Positions 6,595-15,498 of a stretch of 46,705 nt of DNA are shown piece by piece. Below the pieces are notes generated by a model, which worked only from the letters and a program-made list of their open reading frames with translations, ran no database searches and was not told the origin of the DNA. The translations under genes and the position numbers were made by a program. This stretch comes from Paracoccaceae bacterium (GTDB taxonomy: Bacteria; Pseudomonadota; Alphaproteobacteria; Rhodobacterales; Rhodobacteraceae): NCBI GenBank assembly GCA_007692585.1, contig REBU01000040.1, positions 1 to 46,705 of the forward strand, written 5' to 3'. Positions within the stretch are counted from its first letter, which is position 1. Each line of letters opens with the position of its first letter.

Positions 6595-8964
6595 TCAGGA
6601 CCGCGGGCGCTCTTTCTTCGGGTCATAATGCGCAAACGGCACGATCCGCGCGGGCAGGCGTTTTTGCAACCCGTCAAGCTTGCCGATCTCCAGCGCAGTC
6701 CCGATCTCGGCATGGGCCACATCCACCCGCGCCAGCGCAATGTTCTGGCCCAGAAGCGGCGAGCGCATCGCCGATGTCACCTCGCCCACCTGCGCGCGGC
6801 CCAGATGCACGCCGTCGCCATGGCCCACATCCACGTTGCTGTCGATTTCCAACCCTACCAGCTTGCGCGCGGGATGCGCCTTGCGCCGGATCAGCGCATC
6901 GCGGCCGATGAAATCATCCTGCTTCGACTTCAGCGGCACCGTAAAGCCGATCCCGGCTTCGAACGGGTCAGTCTGGTCGCTGAAATCATAGCCCGCAAAG
7001 ATCAGCCCGGCCTCGATGCGCACCATGTCGAGCGCCTCCAACCCGAAGGGCGTCAGCCCGTGATCCCGCCCCGCCGCCCAGATCGCGTCGAACACCGCTT
7101 CGCAATCGCGCGGGTGGCACATGACCTCATAGCCCAGCTCGCCCGTATAGCCTGTGCGCGAGACGACGACCGGCACGCCCTCCGGCCCATGCAGCCGCGC
7201 GGGCGTGAAGCGGAACCACTCCAGCTGATCGAAGGCCGGGCGATGCGGCGCGGTCCAGATCACCTTGCGCAACAAATCCCGGCTCTCCGGCCCCTGCACG
7301 GCGACATTGTGCAACTGGTCAGTCGATGAGCGCACCAGCACGTTCAGCCCCAGCTCCGCCGCCTTCTCGCGGATCCACTCGCCGCCGTAATCATTGCCCC
7401 CGATCCAACGGAAATTGTCGCGCCCCAGCCGGAACAAGGTGCCATCGTCGATCATGCCGCCATGCGGGTAGCACATCGCCGTGTAGACCACGCCGCCTTC
7501 CGACAGCTTGCGCACATCGCGGGTAAATACATACTGACACAGCGCTTCCGCGTCCGGGCCAGTGATCTCGAACTTGCGCAAGGGCGACAGATCCATGATC
7601 ACCGATTTCTGCCGACAGGCCCAATATTCCCCGATGGCCCCCGTCGCGGCAAAGGAACTGGCCAGCCAATAGCCGTTATATTCGACAAAATTGCCGGTAT
7701 GCTTGGCGAAACATGCGTGAAAGCCGGTTTCCTTGGTCATCTTGGGCTCCGAATCTGCGCTCGCGCGGATGGCAATGGCGCGTTTGAAAGGCTCTGTGCC
7801 GCTATAGGTGCGCAGATGGATATCCGTCGGGTTCCAGCCATTCGCCGCCGTGGTGTCATCAGGACAGGCAGAGCTGACGCAGACCAGATCCGTCAACGCG
7901 CGGAGCAGCACATAATCGCCAGGCCGCGACCAGGGTTCATCCGCAAGCAGCACGCCATGGGCATCAAGTGCGGTGTTGAAAAAGAAGTTGATCGCCATCC
8001 AGCCCGGTCGCGGCTCGGCCCCGAAAGGGGCGAGTGCCGCGTTGAAATTATCGGTGCAATTCACGTGGCCGGGATAGCCGATATCGTCGTAATATTTCGC
8101 CGCACAGGCCATGGCGAAGGCATCGTGACGCCCGCATGTGTCCTGAATGACCTCCACCAGCGGGTCCATATCCTGATCATAGTATTTTCCGTGCAGCCCC
8201 GGCATCGGATAGGCATGGCCCATCAGCGTGCGCGTCGTCGTCACATCCAGCGGGCGCTGCAACCCGCGATCAAGCTTGCGCGCATCGAAACACTGGAAAT
8301 CCGTGCATTGCCGCCCGTCGACATCAAGGATCTGGATGAAATCACCCGCCTTGACGAAATAGGCCTCTGCCGTCGCGGAATGGACACGAATTTCGGCCAG
8401 CGGATCCGCCAGCGGATCGGGTAGCGCGAAGCCCTGACGCGCGCGGGGCGTGGCGCGGGTCACCATCACCGTCAGCGGCGTCGCGGTGTCCTGAGCATAC
8501 GGGTCCATCGCCCCGCCGGGGGCGGCGATGATCACCACACCGTCGCGGGCCACCTGAAATGTCTCGCGCGTCCCGGCCGGAGTGCTGGCCTCGAACAGCC
8601 GCAGCGCAGGGGCCTGCGCCAGATCAATCCCACGCGCCGCGATCCCGCGCCGCAGCCCGCGCAGGGACGCATCGCCCCCCGCCAGCAGCGCCATCAACCC
8701 CTCAGCCCGCGCCCCGGCACGCAGCCCCAGCACCCCCGGATCCCCGCGCCCATGGGCATCGGCAGCGACGATCTCGCAGGGCTGGCCGCCTTCATCATTG
8801 GTGATCGCCACGGCGTCGCCCGCGCTGAGCGTGATCAGGATCGCACCGGCGCCCGCCACCACATAGCGCTCCGTGCCCGGCGGCAATGTGAGCCCGCGCG
8901 GCAGCAGGATCGCACTGGCGCGCGGCGGTCCGGGCCGGATCACAGGGAAACCAGTATCTTGCAT
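6595..8964 (-). CDS. tdm: Trimethylamine N-oxide demethylase (Tdm)
   Basis: This 789-residue protein converts trimethylamine N-oxide to dimethylamine and formaldehyde. The architecture matches Tdm: DUF1989-type N-terminal and middle parts (about residues 1-390, with RQCTDFQCFD and a CTDNFNAAL stretch holding cysteines of the metal site), then a GcvT-like folate-binding C-terminal domain from about 430 (YWACRQKSVIMDLSPLRKFEITGP, VVSRTGYTGELGYEVMC, LEALDMVRIEAGLI). The ATG at 8964 is preferred over an upstream GTG at 8985, because a TATAAT box at 8995-9000 would place the transcript start almost on the GTG. Formaldehyde made here could pass to folate in the C-terminal domain, which is known for the family. 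It converges on gmaS. Confidence 0.9.
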   Translation of the reverse strand: MQDTGFPVIRPGPPRASAILLPRGLTLPPGTERYVVAGAGAILITLSAGDAVAITNDEGGQPCEIVAADAHGRGDPGVLGLRAGARAEGLMALLAGGDASLRGLRRGIAARGIDLAQAPALRLFEASTPAGTRETFQVARDGVVIIAAPGGAMDPYAQDTATPLTVMVTRATPRARQGFALPDPLADPLAEIRVHSATAEAYFVKAGDFIQILDVDGRQCTDFQCFDARKLDRGLQRPLDVTTTRTLMGHAYPMPGLHGKYYDQDMDPLVEVIQDTCGRHDAFAMACAAKYYDDIGYPGHVNCTDNFNAALAPFGAEPRPGWMAINFFFNTALDAHGVLLADEPWSRPGDYVLLRALTDLVCVSSACPDDTTAANGWNPTDIHLRTYSGTEPFKRAIAIRASADSEPKMTKETGFHACFAKHTGNFVEYNGYWLASSFAATGAIGEYWACRQKSVIMDLSPLRKFEITGPDAEALCQYVFTRDVRKLSEGGVVYTAMCYPHGGMIDDGTLFRLGRDNFRWIGGNDYGGEWIREKAAELGLNVLVRSSTDQLHNVAVQGPESRDLLRKVIWTAPHRPAFDQLEWFRFTPARLHGPEGVPVVVSRTGYTGELGYEVMCHPRDCEAVFDAIWAAGRDHGLTPFGLEALDMVRIEAGLIFAGYDFSDQTDPFEAGIGFTVPLKSKQDDFIGRDALIRRKAHPARKLVGLEIDSNVDVGHGDGVHLGRAQVGEVTSAMRSPLLGQNIALARVDVAHAEIGTALEIGKLDGLQKRLPARIVPFAHYDPKKERPRS

Positions 8965-8994
8965 CTTCCGCCCCGCAAATTGCACATCAGGAAT

Positions 8995-9000
8995 ATTATA
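8995..9000 (-). promoter_or_regulatory. Candidate -10 box of the tdm promoter
   Basis: On the reverse strand the sequence reads TATAAT exactly, within an AT-rich patch in the 65-nt gap between the SLC13-type gene and tdm. A poor -35 candidate (TTTGCG) lies 16 nt upstream. It suggests tdm can be transcribed independently of the transporter gene. Confidence 0.5.
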
Positions 9001-9029
9001 TTAATGTAGAGAATGGCGCAAAGCAAGAC

Positions 9030-10859
9030 TTACAGCGGCCAGACGATCAGCAGCAGCGGCATGGCGACCACGACGACGATCGCTTCCAGTGGCAGGCCAA
9101 GCTTCCAGTAATCGCCGAACCCGAAGCCGCCGGGACCGAGGATCAGGGTGTTGTTCTGATGTCCGATCGGGGTCAGGAACGCGCAAGAGGCCCCGATCGC
9201 CACCGCCATCAGAAAGCTGTCGGGGTTCACGCCGAGTGTCGCCGAAATGCCGATGGCGATGGGGCAGAGCACGGCAGCAGTGGCGGCGTTGTTCATCACA
9301 TCCGACAGGAACATCGTCGTGACCAGCACCACCGCCAAAGCCGCAATCGCATTACCCTGCGCGATGGTGTCCACCAGAAACCGCGCCAGCACATCTGCAG
9401 CCCCCGTGGTCTGCATCGCCCCCGCGACCGGGATCAGCGCCGCCAAGAGCACGATCACCGGCCAGTCTATGGCGGTGTAGACCTGCCGCGGCGGCACCGT
9501 GCGCAACAGCATCGAGGCGATCACCCCCAGCGTGAAGGCCGCCGCCGCAGGCAACAGCCCCACCGTCACGATCCCCACCGAAGCCAGCATGATCACGCCT
9601 GCGATGATGGCCATGCGCGTGTCAGGGATGCGCAGGGCGCGCTCGCCCAGTGGCACGCAGCCCGTGTCATTGATGAAATCCGCCATCACCTCGGCCGGGC
9701 CCTGCATCAGCAGCAGATCGCCCGATTTCAGCGACAATGTGCGCAGCCGCGCGCGCGGCGGCTGGCCGTCGCGCGCCACCGCCAGCAGGTTCAGCCCCCA
9801 GCGCGTGCGCAACCGCAACTCGCGCGCGGTCCGCCCCACGATATTCGAGCCGGGCAGCACCGCCAGTTCGCGCAGCACGATATCTTCGTCGCGCTTGCTG
9901 CCCTCCTCCTCGTCGCGCTCCTCTGTCTTGCGCTTGGCGGGTGTCGCAGCCTCGTCTTTTTCCGAGGACGACCCGTCTTCCTCCAGCTTCATGCCGAAGG
10001 CCGAAAGCGCCTTGGCCAGTGTCTCGACATCCGCCTCAAGCACCAGAATATCGCCTTCGCGGATGCGCCGCCCGCCATGCGGCGCGGTCATGCGCACCTC
10101 GTTGCGCACCAGCCCCACGATCTGGGCGTCGCTATCGTCAATCTCGGCTTCAAACTTGCGCAGGGTCAGGCCGATGGCCTTGCTCTTCTCGGGCACGCGC
10201 ACTTCGGTCAGATAGGTGCCTGTGTCGAACCCCTCGGCCCCCGAGGCCTTGCGTGCAGGCACCAGCCGCCAGCCGATCAGCGCCACGAAACCGACCCCGG
10301 CCAAGGCCACAGCCACGCCCACAGGGGCGAAATCGAACATCGCGAAATGGCCCAGACCCGCCTCAGCCCGGAAGCCCGACACGATCAGGTTGGGCGGCGT
10401 GCCGATCAGCGTGGTCATGCCGCCCAGGATCGTGCCGAAGGCCAGCGGCATCAGCACCTGCCCCGGTGTCAGATCCAGCCGCCCCGAAAGTTGCACCGCG
10501 ACCGGCATCAACAGCGCCATCGCGCCCACATTGTTCATGAAACCCGACAGCAGCGCGCCCAGCGCCATCAGCGCGGCCATGCTGGTCAGTCGCCCCGCCT
10601 CGCGCGGCAGCACCGCGCGCGCCAGCCAGTCCACCGCGCCCGTGTTCTGCAATCCCTGGCTGAGCACCAGCACACAGGCCACCGTGATGACCGCCGGATG
10701 CCCGAACCCCGCAAAAGCCTCGGCCGCCGGCACCAGCCCGGTCACAACGCAGGCCATGAGCGCCATCAGCGCCACAATGTCATGGCGCAGTCGCCCCCAG
10801 AGAAACAGGCCCATCGTGGCCGCAAGGATAGCGAAAATCGTCAGTTGCGGCATGCTCAT
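9030..10859 (-). CDS. SLC13-family anion permease with two RCK/TrkA-C-like domains
   Basis: This 609-residue integral membrane protein has two hydrophobic blocks of several helices flanking a cytoplasmic central part. Motifs include ISVTVAC-like VITVACVLVLSQGL, SGFMNNVGAMALLMPV and LIGTPPNLIVSGFR in the first half and SDVMNNAATAAVLCPIA with LTPIGHQNNTLILGPGG in the second, the SNA/TPP-type signatures of divalent-anion/sodium symporters. The middle (about residues 195-395) carries two RCK_C-like modules joined by a highly charged, low-complexity linker rich in Glu, Asp, Lys and Ser. Similar proteins transport sulfate or dicarboxylates; the substrate here is unknown. The ATG at 10859 has AGGATC at ribosome-binding distance and is preferred over one at 10895. 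The gene lies 65 nt upstream of tdm on the same strand. Confidence 0.8.
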   Translation of the reverse strand: MSMPQLTIFAILAATMGLFLWGRLRHDIVALMALMACVVTGLVPAAEAFAGFGHPAVITVACVLVLSQGLQNTGAVDWLARAVLPREAGRLTSMAALMALGALLSGFMNNVGAMALLMPVAVQLSGRLDLTPGQVLMPLAFGTILGGMTTLIGTPPNLIVSGFRAEAGLGHFAMFDFAPVGVAVALAGVGFVALIGWRLVPARKASGAEGFDTGTYLTEVRVPEKSKAIGLTLRKFEAEIDDSDAQIVGLVRNEVRMTAPHGGRRIREGDILVLEADVETLAKALSAFGMKLEEDGSSSEKDEAATPAKRKTEERDEEEGSKRDEDIVLRELAVLPGSNIVGRTARELRLRTRWGLNLLAVARDGQPPRARLRTLSLKSGDLLLMQGPAEVMADFINDTGCVPLGERALRIPDTRMAIIAGVIMLASVGIVTVGLLPAAAAFTLGVIASMLLRTVPPRQVYTAIDWPVIVLLAALIPVAGAMQTTGAADVLARFLVDTIAQGNAIAALAVVLVTTMFLSDVMNNAATAAVLCPIAIGISATLGVNPDSFLMAVAIGASCAFLTPIGHQNNTLILGPGGFGFGDYWKLGLPLEAIVVVVAMPLLLIVWPL

Positions 10860-10916
10860 AAGCGCGGATCCTGCAAAGGGCCAGATAGCTTGCATATAGC
10901 AATCAGACGCGCAGTC

Positions 10917-10943
10917 GAAAGGGGCGCCGGAGGGGCGCCCCTT
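10917..10943 (-). terminator. Terminator hairpin after the BCCT transporter gene
   Basis: The arms 10919-10928 and 10934-10943 form a perfect 10-bp stem with a 5-nt loop; on the reverse strand the 3' side reads CCCCTTTC. It lies just downstream of the BCCT gene and upstream of the SLC13-type gene. Confidence 0.65.
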
Positions 10944-10964
10944 CGCTCGGCCATAGACCGCGCG

Positions 10965-12644
10965 TCAGTCGCGCGGCTCGTTCATCAATCCGCGAACGAC
11001 CGCATAACAGGCCCCCAGCAGAACCAGCGTGAAGGGCAGTCCCGTCGACACGGCCATCGCCTGCAATGCGACCAGACCACCGCCCAGAAGCAGCGCAATG
11101 GCGACCGCGCCCTCGAAGCTCGCCCAGAACACGCGCTGGATGACCGGCGCATTGGTCTTGCCCCCGGCTGCAATCGTATCGATCACCAGCGACCCCGAAT
11201 CCGACGAGGTGATGAAGAACACCACCACAAGCACGATGCCGATGAAGGACGTGATCGCGGTCAAGGGCAGTTGCGTCAACATCTGGAACAGTTTCAGCTC
11301 CAATGCCGCGTCCTGCACAGCCGTGTAGCCGTCATTGACGACCTGCCCGATGGCCGTGCCGCCCATTGCCGTCATCCATAGCACCGACAGGAGCGTTGGC
11401 ACGATCAGCACGCCAATCAGGAATTCACGCACGGTGCGGCCCCGGCTGACGCGGGCAATGAACATGCCCACAAAGGGTGACCAGCTGATCCACCACGCCC
11501 AGTAGAAGGCCGTCCATCCCTGCGAGAAATTCGCGTCCTCACGCCCGAAAGGCATCGACAGCGGCACCACATTCTTCGCATAGGCCCAGAGATTGTCGAA
11601 AAACCCTGTCAGGATCGCAACTGTCGGCCCGACGATGATGATGAACAGCAAAAGCAGCGTCGCAAGGCCCATATTCACCTCGGACAACACTTTCACGCCG
11701 CCCTCAAGCCCCCGCAGGATCGATCCGATGGCGATCAGCGTGATCACGATGATCAAGAGGATCAGCAACGAATTCGCAGTGCCGACATCGAACAGGAAAT
11801 CCAGCCCCGCCGCCGCCTGTTGCGCGCCAATCCCCAGCGATGTCGCCAGACCGAACACCGTCGCGAAGACCGCCAGAATATCGATGATATGGCCCGGCCA
11901 ACCCCACACACGTTCCCCGAAAATCGGGTAAAATGCCGAGCGCAGCGTCAATGGCAGGCCCTTGTTATAGCTGAACAATGCCAGCGCAAGCGCGACCACG
12001 GCGTAGATCGCCCAAGGGTGCAGGCCCCAGTGGAAGATCGTCGCGGCCATGCCCAGACGGCGCGCCTCCAGCTCATTGCCCTCCGCGCCGCCCAGCGGGG
12101 CCCAGTCGGTGCGCAGCCCATCCTCGCCGACTGTGATCCCCCCGAAGGCGGAGGAATAATGCGACATCGGCTCGGACACCCCGAAGAACATCAGCCCGAT
12201 GCCCATCCCGGCGGCAAACAGCATCGAAAACCAGCCCACATAGCCGAAATCCGGCGTGGCTTCTGGCCCGCCCAGCCGCACCTTGCCCAAGGGCGAGATG
12301 ATCAGCCCCAGACAGACCAGCACGAAAACATTGCCCGACAGCAGAAAGAACCAATCCAGATGGCTCGTCAGCCAGTCACGCAGCCCGACGAATAACGGGC
12401 CGATATCATTCTGAAACGCGAGCGTCAGAAAAACGAATAGCATGACACCAATCGCCGAGACCGAGAAAACCACCTTGTGGATGTCCAGTTCCAGCGCCAC
12501 CGCACCGCTGAAATTATCCTGCCCGATATCATAATCGGTCTCGATGATCTCCGTCTCGCCTTCGGGCTCCGGGATCGGCTCAACCTCGGGGGGGGCTTCG
12601 GTCTGAAGCTCTTCAAGTGGTTTGTCTTCGTCAGGATTGCTCAT
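10965..12644 (-). CDS. BCCT-family transporter (betaine/choline/carnitine type)
   Basis: This 559-residue secondary transporter of trimethylammonium-type compounds has an acidic 55-residue cytoplasmic N-terminus followed by about 12 membrane helices. Family signatures are the GMGIGLMFFGVSEP glycine-rich segment, FHWGLHPWAIYAVVALALA, and the tryptophan box around WAWWISWSPFVGMFIARVSRGRT. The segment STDSGS-like TSSDSGSLVIDT is also characteristic. Sodium- or proton-coupled uptake of glycine betaine, choline or carnitine is the family function; the exact substrate cannot be read from sequence. Nearby methylamine genes fit with a quaternary-amine substrate. The gene diverges from the sensor kinase at 12932. 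Confidence 0.9.
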   Translation of the reverse strand: MSNPDEDKPLEELQTEAPPEVEPIPEPEGETEIIETDYDIGQDNFSGAVALELDIHKVVFSVSAIGVMLFVFLTLAFQNDIGPLFVGLRDWLTSHLDWFFLLSGNVFVLVCLGLIISPLGKVRLGGPEATPDFGYVGWFSMLFAAGMGIGLMFFGVSEPMSHYSSAFGGITVGEDGLRTDWAPLGGAEGNELEARRLGMAATIFHWGLHPWAIYAVVALALALFSYNKGLPLTLRSAFYPIFGERVWGWPGHIIDILAVFATVFGLATSLGIGAQQAAAGLDFLFDVGTANSLLILLIIVITLIAIGSILRGLEGGVKVLSEVNMGLATLLLLFIIIVGPTVAILTGFFDNLWAYAKNVVPLSMPFGREDANFSQGWTAFYWAWWISWSPFVGMFIARVSRGRTVREFLIGVLIVPTLLSVLWMTAMGGTAIGQVVNDGYTAVQDAALELKLFQMLTQLPLTAITSFIGIVLVVVFFITSSDSGSLVIDTIAAGGKTNAPVIQRVFWASFEGAVAIALLLGGGLVALQAMAVSTGLPFTLVLLGACYAVVRGLMNEPRD

Positions 12645-12931
12645 TCATCACCCTATTTATTGCACGCAAAGTGCCGCCAGTCCCTGAGTGATAACAGCCC
12701 CGTGACGAGATTGCAAAAACACTGCCGCTCCAAGGCGCTGCAGGGGCGCGCCGGGACGCGCGGGCCAACAAAGATGTATCTGCAATGCCGCTTTCCCCGG
12801 CACCCTGCGGCGGAGCATCGCCGGTCGAAACGAGACCGCTTGTTTTTCCCAAGATCAAAACTCACTATAGAACCAACGGCTGATTCGCTTGCCTGTAATC
12901 CGACGATTGATTTTTTCCAAAGAGGTACTGC
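12645..12931. promoter_or_regulatory. Divergent intergenic region, BCCT transporter / sensor kinase
   Basis: This gap of 287 bases lies between two divergent genes and must hold both promoters. An AT-richer segment at 12840-12920 lies before the kinase. I see no clear operator, riboswitch or reading frame. Confidence 0.4.
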
Positions 12932-14338
12932 GTGACGGGGGTGGATGGGGCAAACCTGGGGTCACAAGGCGACCAACTGGCGCAGTTGCGGCGTCTGATT
13001 GGCTTTTTGCCTGCCGGAATCATCGAAACGGATGCCTGTGACCGCGTTCAATTCGTCAATGACCGGATCTGCGACATGCTGGCCTGTGACCGCACGGATC
13101 TCGCAGCGTGCCGGTTCCAGGATCTGATCACCAGCCAGAGCCGCGACGACTACGCCGCAGCCCTTGCCGCATTGCGCGAAGGCCACGAAAATGTCTCGCT
13201 GGAGCTGGGCTTCCGGCGCGAAGACCGCACGGCGCTGCATGTGAGTTGCGCGATCTCGGCGCAGCGCTGTGCCAATGGCGCGCTGACCGGCTGCGCGATG
13301 GTGCTGATCGACATTTCCAAGCGCGTCAACGCCGAACGCACCGCCCGCCAGAACGAGGCCCGCTTGCGCCAGATCCTCGACAATACTGTGGCGCTGATCG
13401 GCATCATGGAGCCCGATGGCACATTGATAGAGGCCAACAAACCGGCGTTGACAGCAGGTGGCATTGAGCGCGAAGACGTGATCGGGCGGAAATTCTGGGA
13501 CTGCTACTGGTGGTCACATGATGCCGATGCGCGCGCAAAGCTGCAAATCGCGATTGCTGGTGCTGCCGCTGGTGAATTGCAGCGCTATGACGCGACAGTG
13601 CGCATGGCCGATGACGCACGGGTGGATATCGATTTCATGCTTTCGCCCGTCATCGGCGATGAAGGGCAGGTCGAGTTGCTGGTCCCCTCGGGGTTTGAGA
13701 TCACCGACCGCAAGCGCCATGAAGAACAACTCGCACTGGTTATGCGCGAGGTCAATCACCGCTCGAAAAACCTGCTTGCGGTCGTGCAATCGATGCTGCG
13801 CCAGATGCGCCCGGTCGAATTGCGCCAGTTCGTGCGCGATTTCAGCGACCGGTTGCGTGCCTTGTCGGCCTGTCAGGATCTGCTGTTGACCACTGCTGAC
13901 GATTGCCTGCCGCTGGTCGACATCGTGCGCACGCAGATGTTGCATTTCGGCGAACTGCCCAAGGCACGGCTCAGCCTTTCGGGGCCCGATCTGCGCATTT
14001 CCCCGGAAATCGCGCAGAATCTCGGAATGGCCTTCTATGAATTGGCGACGAATGCCGCCAAATACGGTGCGCTGTCGGACGCAAAGGGCCAGGTGCAGGT
14101 CTTCTGGACGCTGGACACCCCCTCCGAAGACGACTCCGAGCGTAGGTTCAGCCTGTGCTGGCGCGAAACCGGCGGCCCCGTGGTCAGCCCGCCCCAACAA
14201 AGTGGCTTTGGCTCCATTGTGCTCAAGGAAATGCTGGCCATGACGCTGAACGCGCAGATCGAGATGGCCTTCCCGCCCGATGGCGTGATCTGGACGCTCA
14301 CCTGTCCCGCGCGAGCGATTTCGGAAAAATGCGCATGA
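12932..14338 (+). CDS. PAS-PAS sensor histidine kinase, HWE/HisKA_2 family
   Basis: This 468-residue protein has no membrane segments and is predicted cytoplasmic. Two PAS domains occupy about residues 20-130 and 145-255 (the first around LPAGIIETDACDRVQFVND, the second around MEPDGTLIEANKPALTAGG). The dimerisation/phosphoacceptor box is EVNHRSKNLLAVVQSML with His276, as in HisKA_2/HWE kinases, and an ATPase domain follows (FYELATNAAKYGAL, then GFGSIVLKEML). It starts with GTG behind AGAGG. HWE kinases often serve the alphaproteobacterial general stress or light response, but no LOV-type cysteine motif is evident. A degenerate receiver gene follows 93 nt downstream. Confidence 0.85.
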   Translation: MTGVDGANLGSQGDQLAQLRRLIGFLPAGIIETDACDRVQFVNDRICDMLACDRTDLAACRFQDLITSQSRDDYAAALAALREGHENVSLELGFRREDRTALHVSCAISAQRCANGALTGCAMVLIDISKRVNAERTARQNEARLRQILDNTVALIGIMEPDGTLIEANKPALTAGGIEREDVIGRKFWDCYWWSHDADARAKLQIAIAGAAAGELQRYDATVRMADDARVDIDFMLSPVIGDEGQVELLVPSGFEITDRKRHEEQLALVMREVNHRSKNLLAVVQSMLRQMRPVELRQFVRDFSDRLRALSACQDLLLTTADDCLPLVDIVRTQMLHFGELPKARLSLSGPDLRISPEIAQNLGMAFYELATNAAKYGALSDAKGQVQVFWTLDTPSEDDSERRFSLCWRETGGPVVSPPQQSGFGSIVLKEMLAMTLNAQIEMAFPPDGVIWTLTCPARAISEKCA

Positions 14339-14357
14339 ACGCAGATAAATCTCACCT

Positions 14358-14370
14358 GACTATGTCATAG
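14358..14370. repeat. Short palindrome between the kinase and the degenerate receiver gene
   Basis: ACTATG-T-CATAGT is a perfect inverted repeat with a single central base. It may be an operator or chance; no regulator is implied. Confidence 0.3.
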
Positions 14371-14431
14371 TTAATAGCGCAGCGCGTCTTAGTCCGAAAG
14401 ATTCAGTCGAGAATTTGGTGGGCAGGTGTGC

Positions 14432-14788
14432 ATGCAGTCGTATTTTCTTGTTTGTGTCAGGTTTTCGCTGGTTGCGAAGGACGTCGTCGCGACGTTGGAG
14501 GACATGGGGCTGGGCAAGCCCTTGGTCGCTGCGAACGAAACAGAGGCGCTTTCACGTCTGGCGGAGCTTCCGCCCGGTGCCGCAGTGCACCTCGCCTTGA
14601 TTGAGGCTGCGCCAGATGAGTTTCCGACCAGCATCCTTGAAACCACGCTCGATGCACTGGGAACAAAGATCGTCCTGATATCGGATGCGCCCGGGACCAG
14701 CTTGGGCGCGCTGCGCTATACGGTCCTCAGAACACCGTTTTTTACTGATGATCTGATTGACCTGATTTTGGGAAAACGGCCCGCATGA
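14432..14788 (+). CDS. Degenerate response-regulator receiver domain protein
   Basis: This 118-residue single-domain protein aligns by eye with CheY-like receivers (FLV....LVAKDVVATLEDMGL at the start, VLISDAPG in the middle, VLRTPFFTDDLIDLIL at the end). The acidic pair after strand 1 is replaced by V-R-F, the phosphoacceptor Asp position reads Glu (ALIEAAP), and the conserved Lys before the Pro near the end is Thr; only the Ser of strand 4 remains. It therefore probably cannot be phosphorylated normally. ATG at 14432 is chosen over GTG at 14426 because GGCAGG then lies 5 nt before it. It follows the HWE kinase gene on the same strand and may act as a phosphorylation-independent partner. Confidence 0.6.
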   Translation: MQSYFLVCVRFSLVAKDVVATLEDMGLGKPLVAANETEALSRLAELPPGAAVHLALIEAAPDEFPTSILETTLDALGTKIVLISDAPGTSLGALRYTVLRTPFFTDDLIDLILGKRPA

Positions 14789-14923
14789 CAGCTACCCGGC
14801 CCAACCTGCAGGCGATGCGCACGGCGCGAAAGCCCCCCGCGCGGTCACACGGGCACCGCAGGCCGTCAACCGCCCACGACGGGGCGGCTGACCTGGTCAC
14901 CGCTGCGCAGCATCGCGCGCGCG

Positions 14924-15436
14924 TCAGTCCTTGTGCGTGCTCAGCATGATGTCGATCTCAGACATATGCCGCGCCAGCATGGCATTGGCCTCAATACTCT
15001 GTTCGGCATCTTTCGCGTCCTGATAGGCGTCGAGCACATGCTTTTCGCCTTCAGCAACCCGGTCCATGATGTCATGATCAACGGTCTCGAACCAGGACCG
15101 CATCTCGATCACCGCGCGATTGACCGTCGCGAAGACCGACCCGTCTTCGTCAGGACGACGCCCCTCTTGCGCAAGATACGCGCTCAACGCATCCGCATGC
15201 CGGACATGCATGTCAAGAAACGTCTCCGCCACCTGCCGAAATCCCGGCGCGGCTTTTTCGACCAGCTTTTCGAACCCGCTGACCGTATCGACAACGCGCG
15301 TATGCGCTTCGGCGATCAGATCGAGCGCTGTTTCTTTGGGGTCAGGTCCAGGCCCGGTGCCAGCTGCAACCGGCGTTTCGGCAGTGGCGTCAGGCGCGAG
15401 CTTCGGGGGCATATGCCCTGTGGTATCGGACGGCAT
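14924..15436 (-). CDS. DUF2383 / PA2169-type four-helix-bundle protein
   Basis: This 170-residue protein has a Pro/Ala-rich N-terminal tail of about 40 residues, followed by a helical domain of the DUF2383 (ferritin-like) kind, with GFEKLVEKAAPGFRQVAETF and HVRHADALSAYLAQEG and a regular pattern of Glu, His and Asp. The biochemical role of the family is not established; members tend to accompany stress genes. It lies downstream of the DUF1328 gene on the same strand (62-nt gap, own AAGGAG site), probably in one transcript from the 15720-15744 promoter. Confidence 0.72.
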   Translation of the reverse strand: MPSDTTGHMPPKLAPDATAETPVAAGTGPGPDPKETALDLIAEAHTRVVDTVSGFEKLVEKAAPGFRQVAETFLDMHVRHADALSAYLAQEGRRPDEDGSVFATVNRAVIEMRSWFETVDHDIMDRVAEGEKHVLDAYQDAKDAEQSIEANAMLARHMSEIDIMLSTHKD

Positions 15437-15498
15437 GAGCTGTATCTCCTTGTCAGTTGCATCAGGGGTTCAGGCGGTGGCCGGAGTGCTGCGCCGGG

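Noticed and set aside
9159-11381. 740-codon open frame on the forward strand
   Set aside because: It spans the SLC13-type gene and part of the BCCT gene in antisense; composition is rich in Arg/His/Gln and shows no domain.
12645-12931. EcfG-like promoter before the HWE kinase
   Set aside because: A GAACC word occurs near 12868 but no GTT at 16-17 nt spacing follows it.
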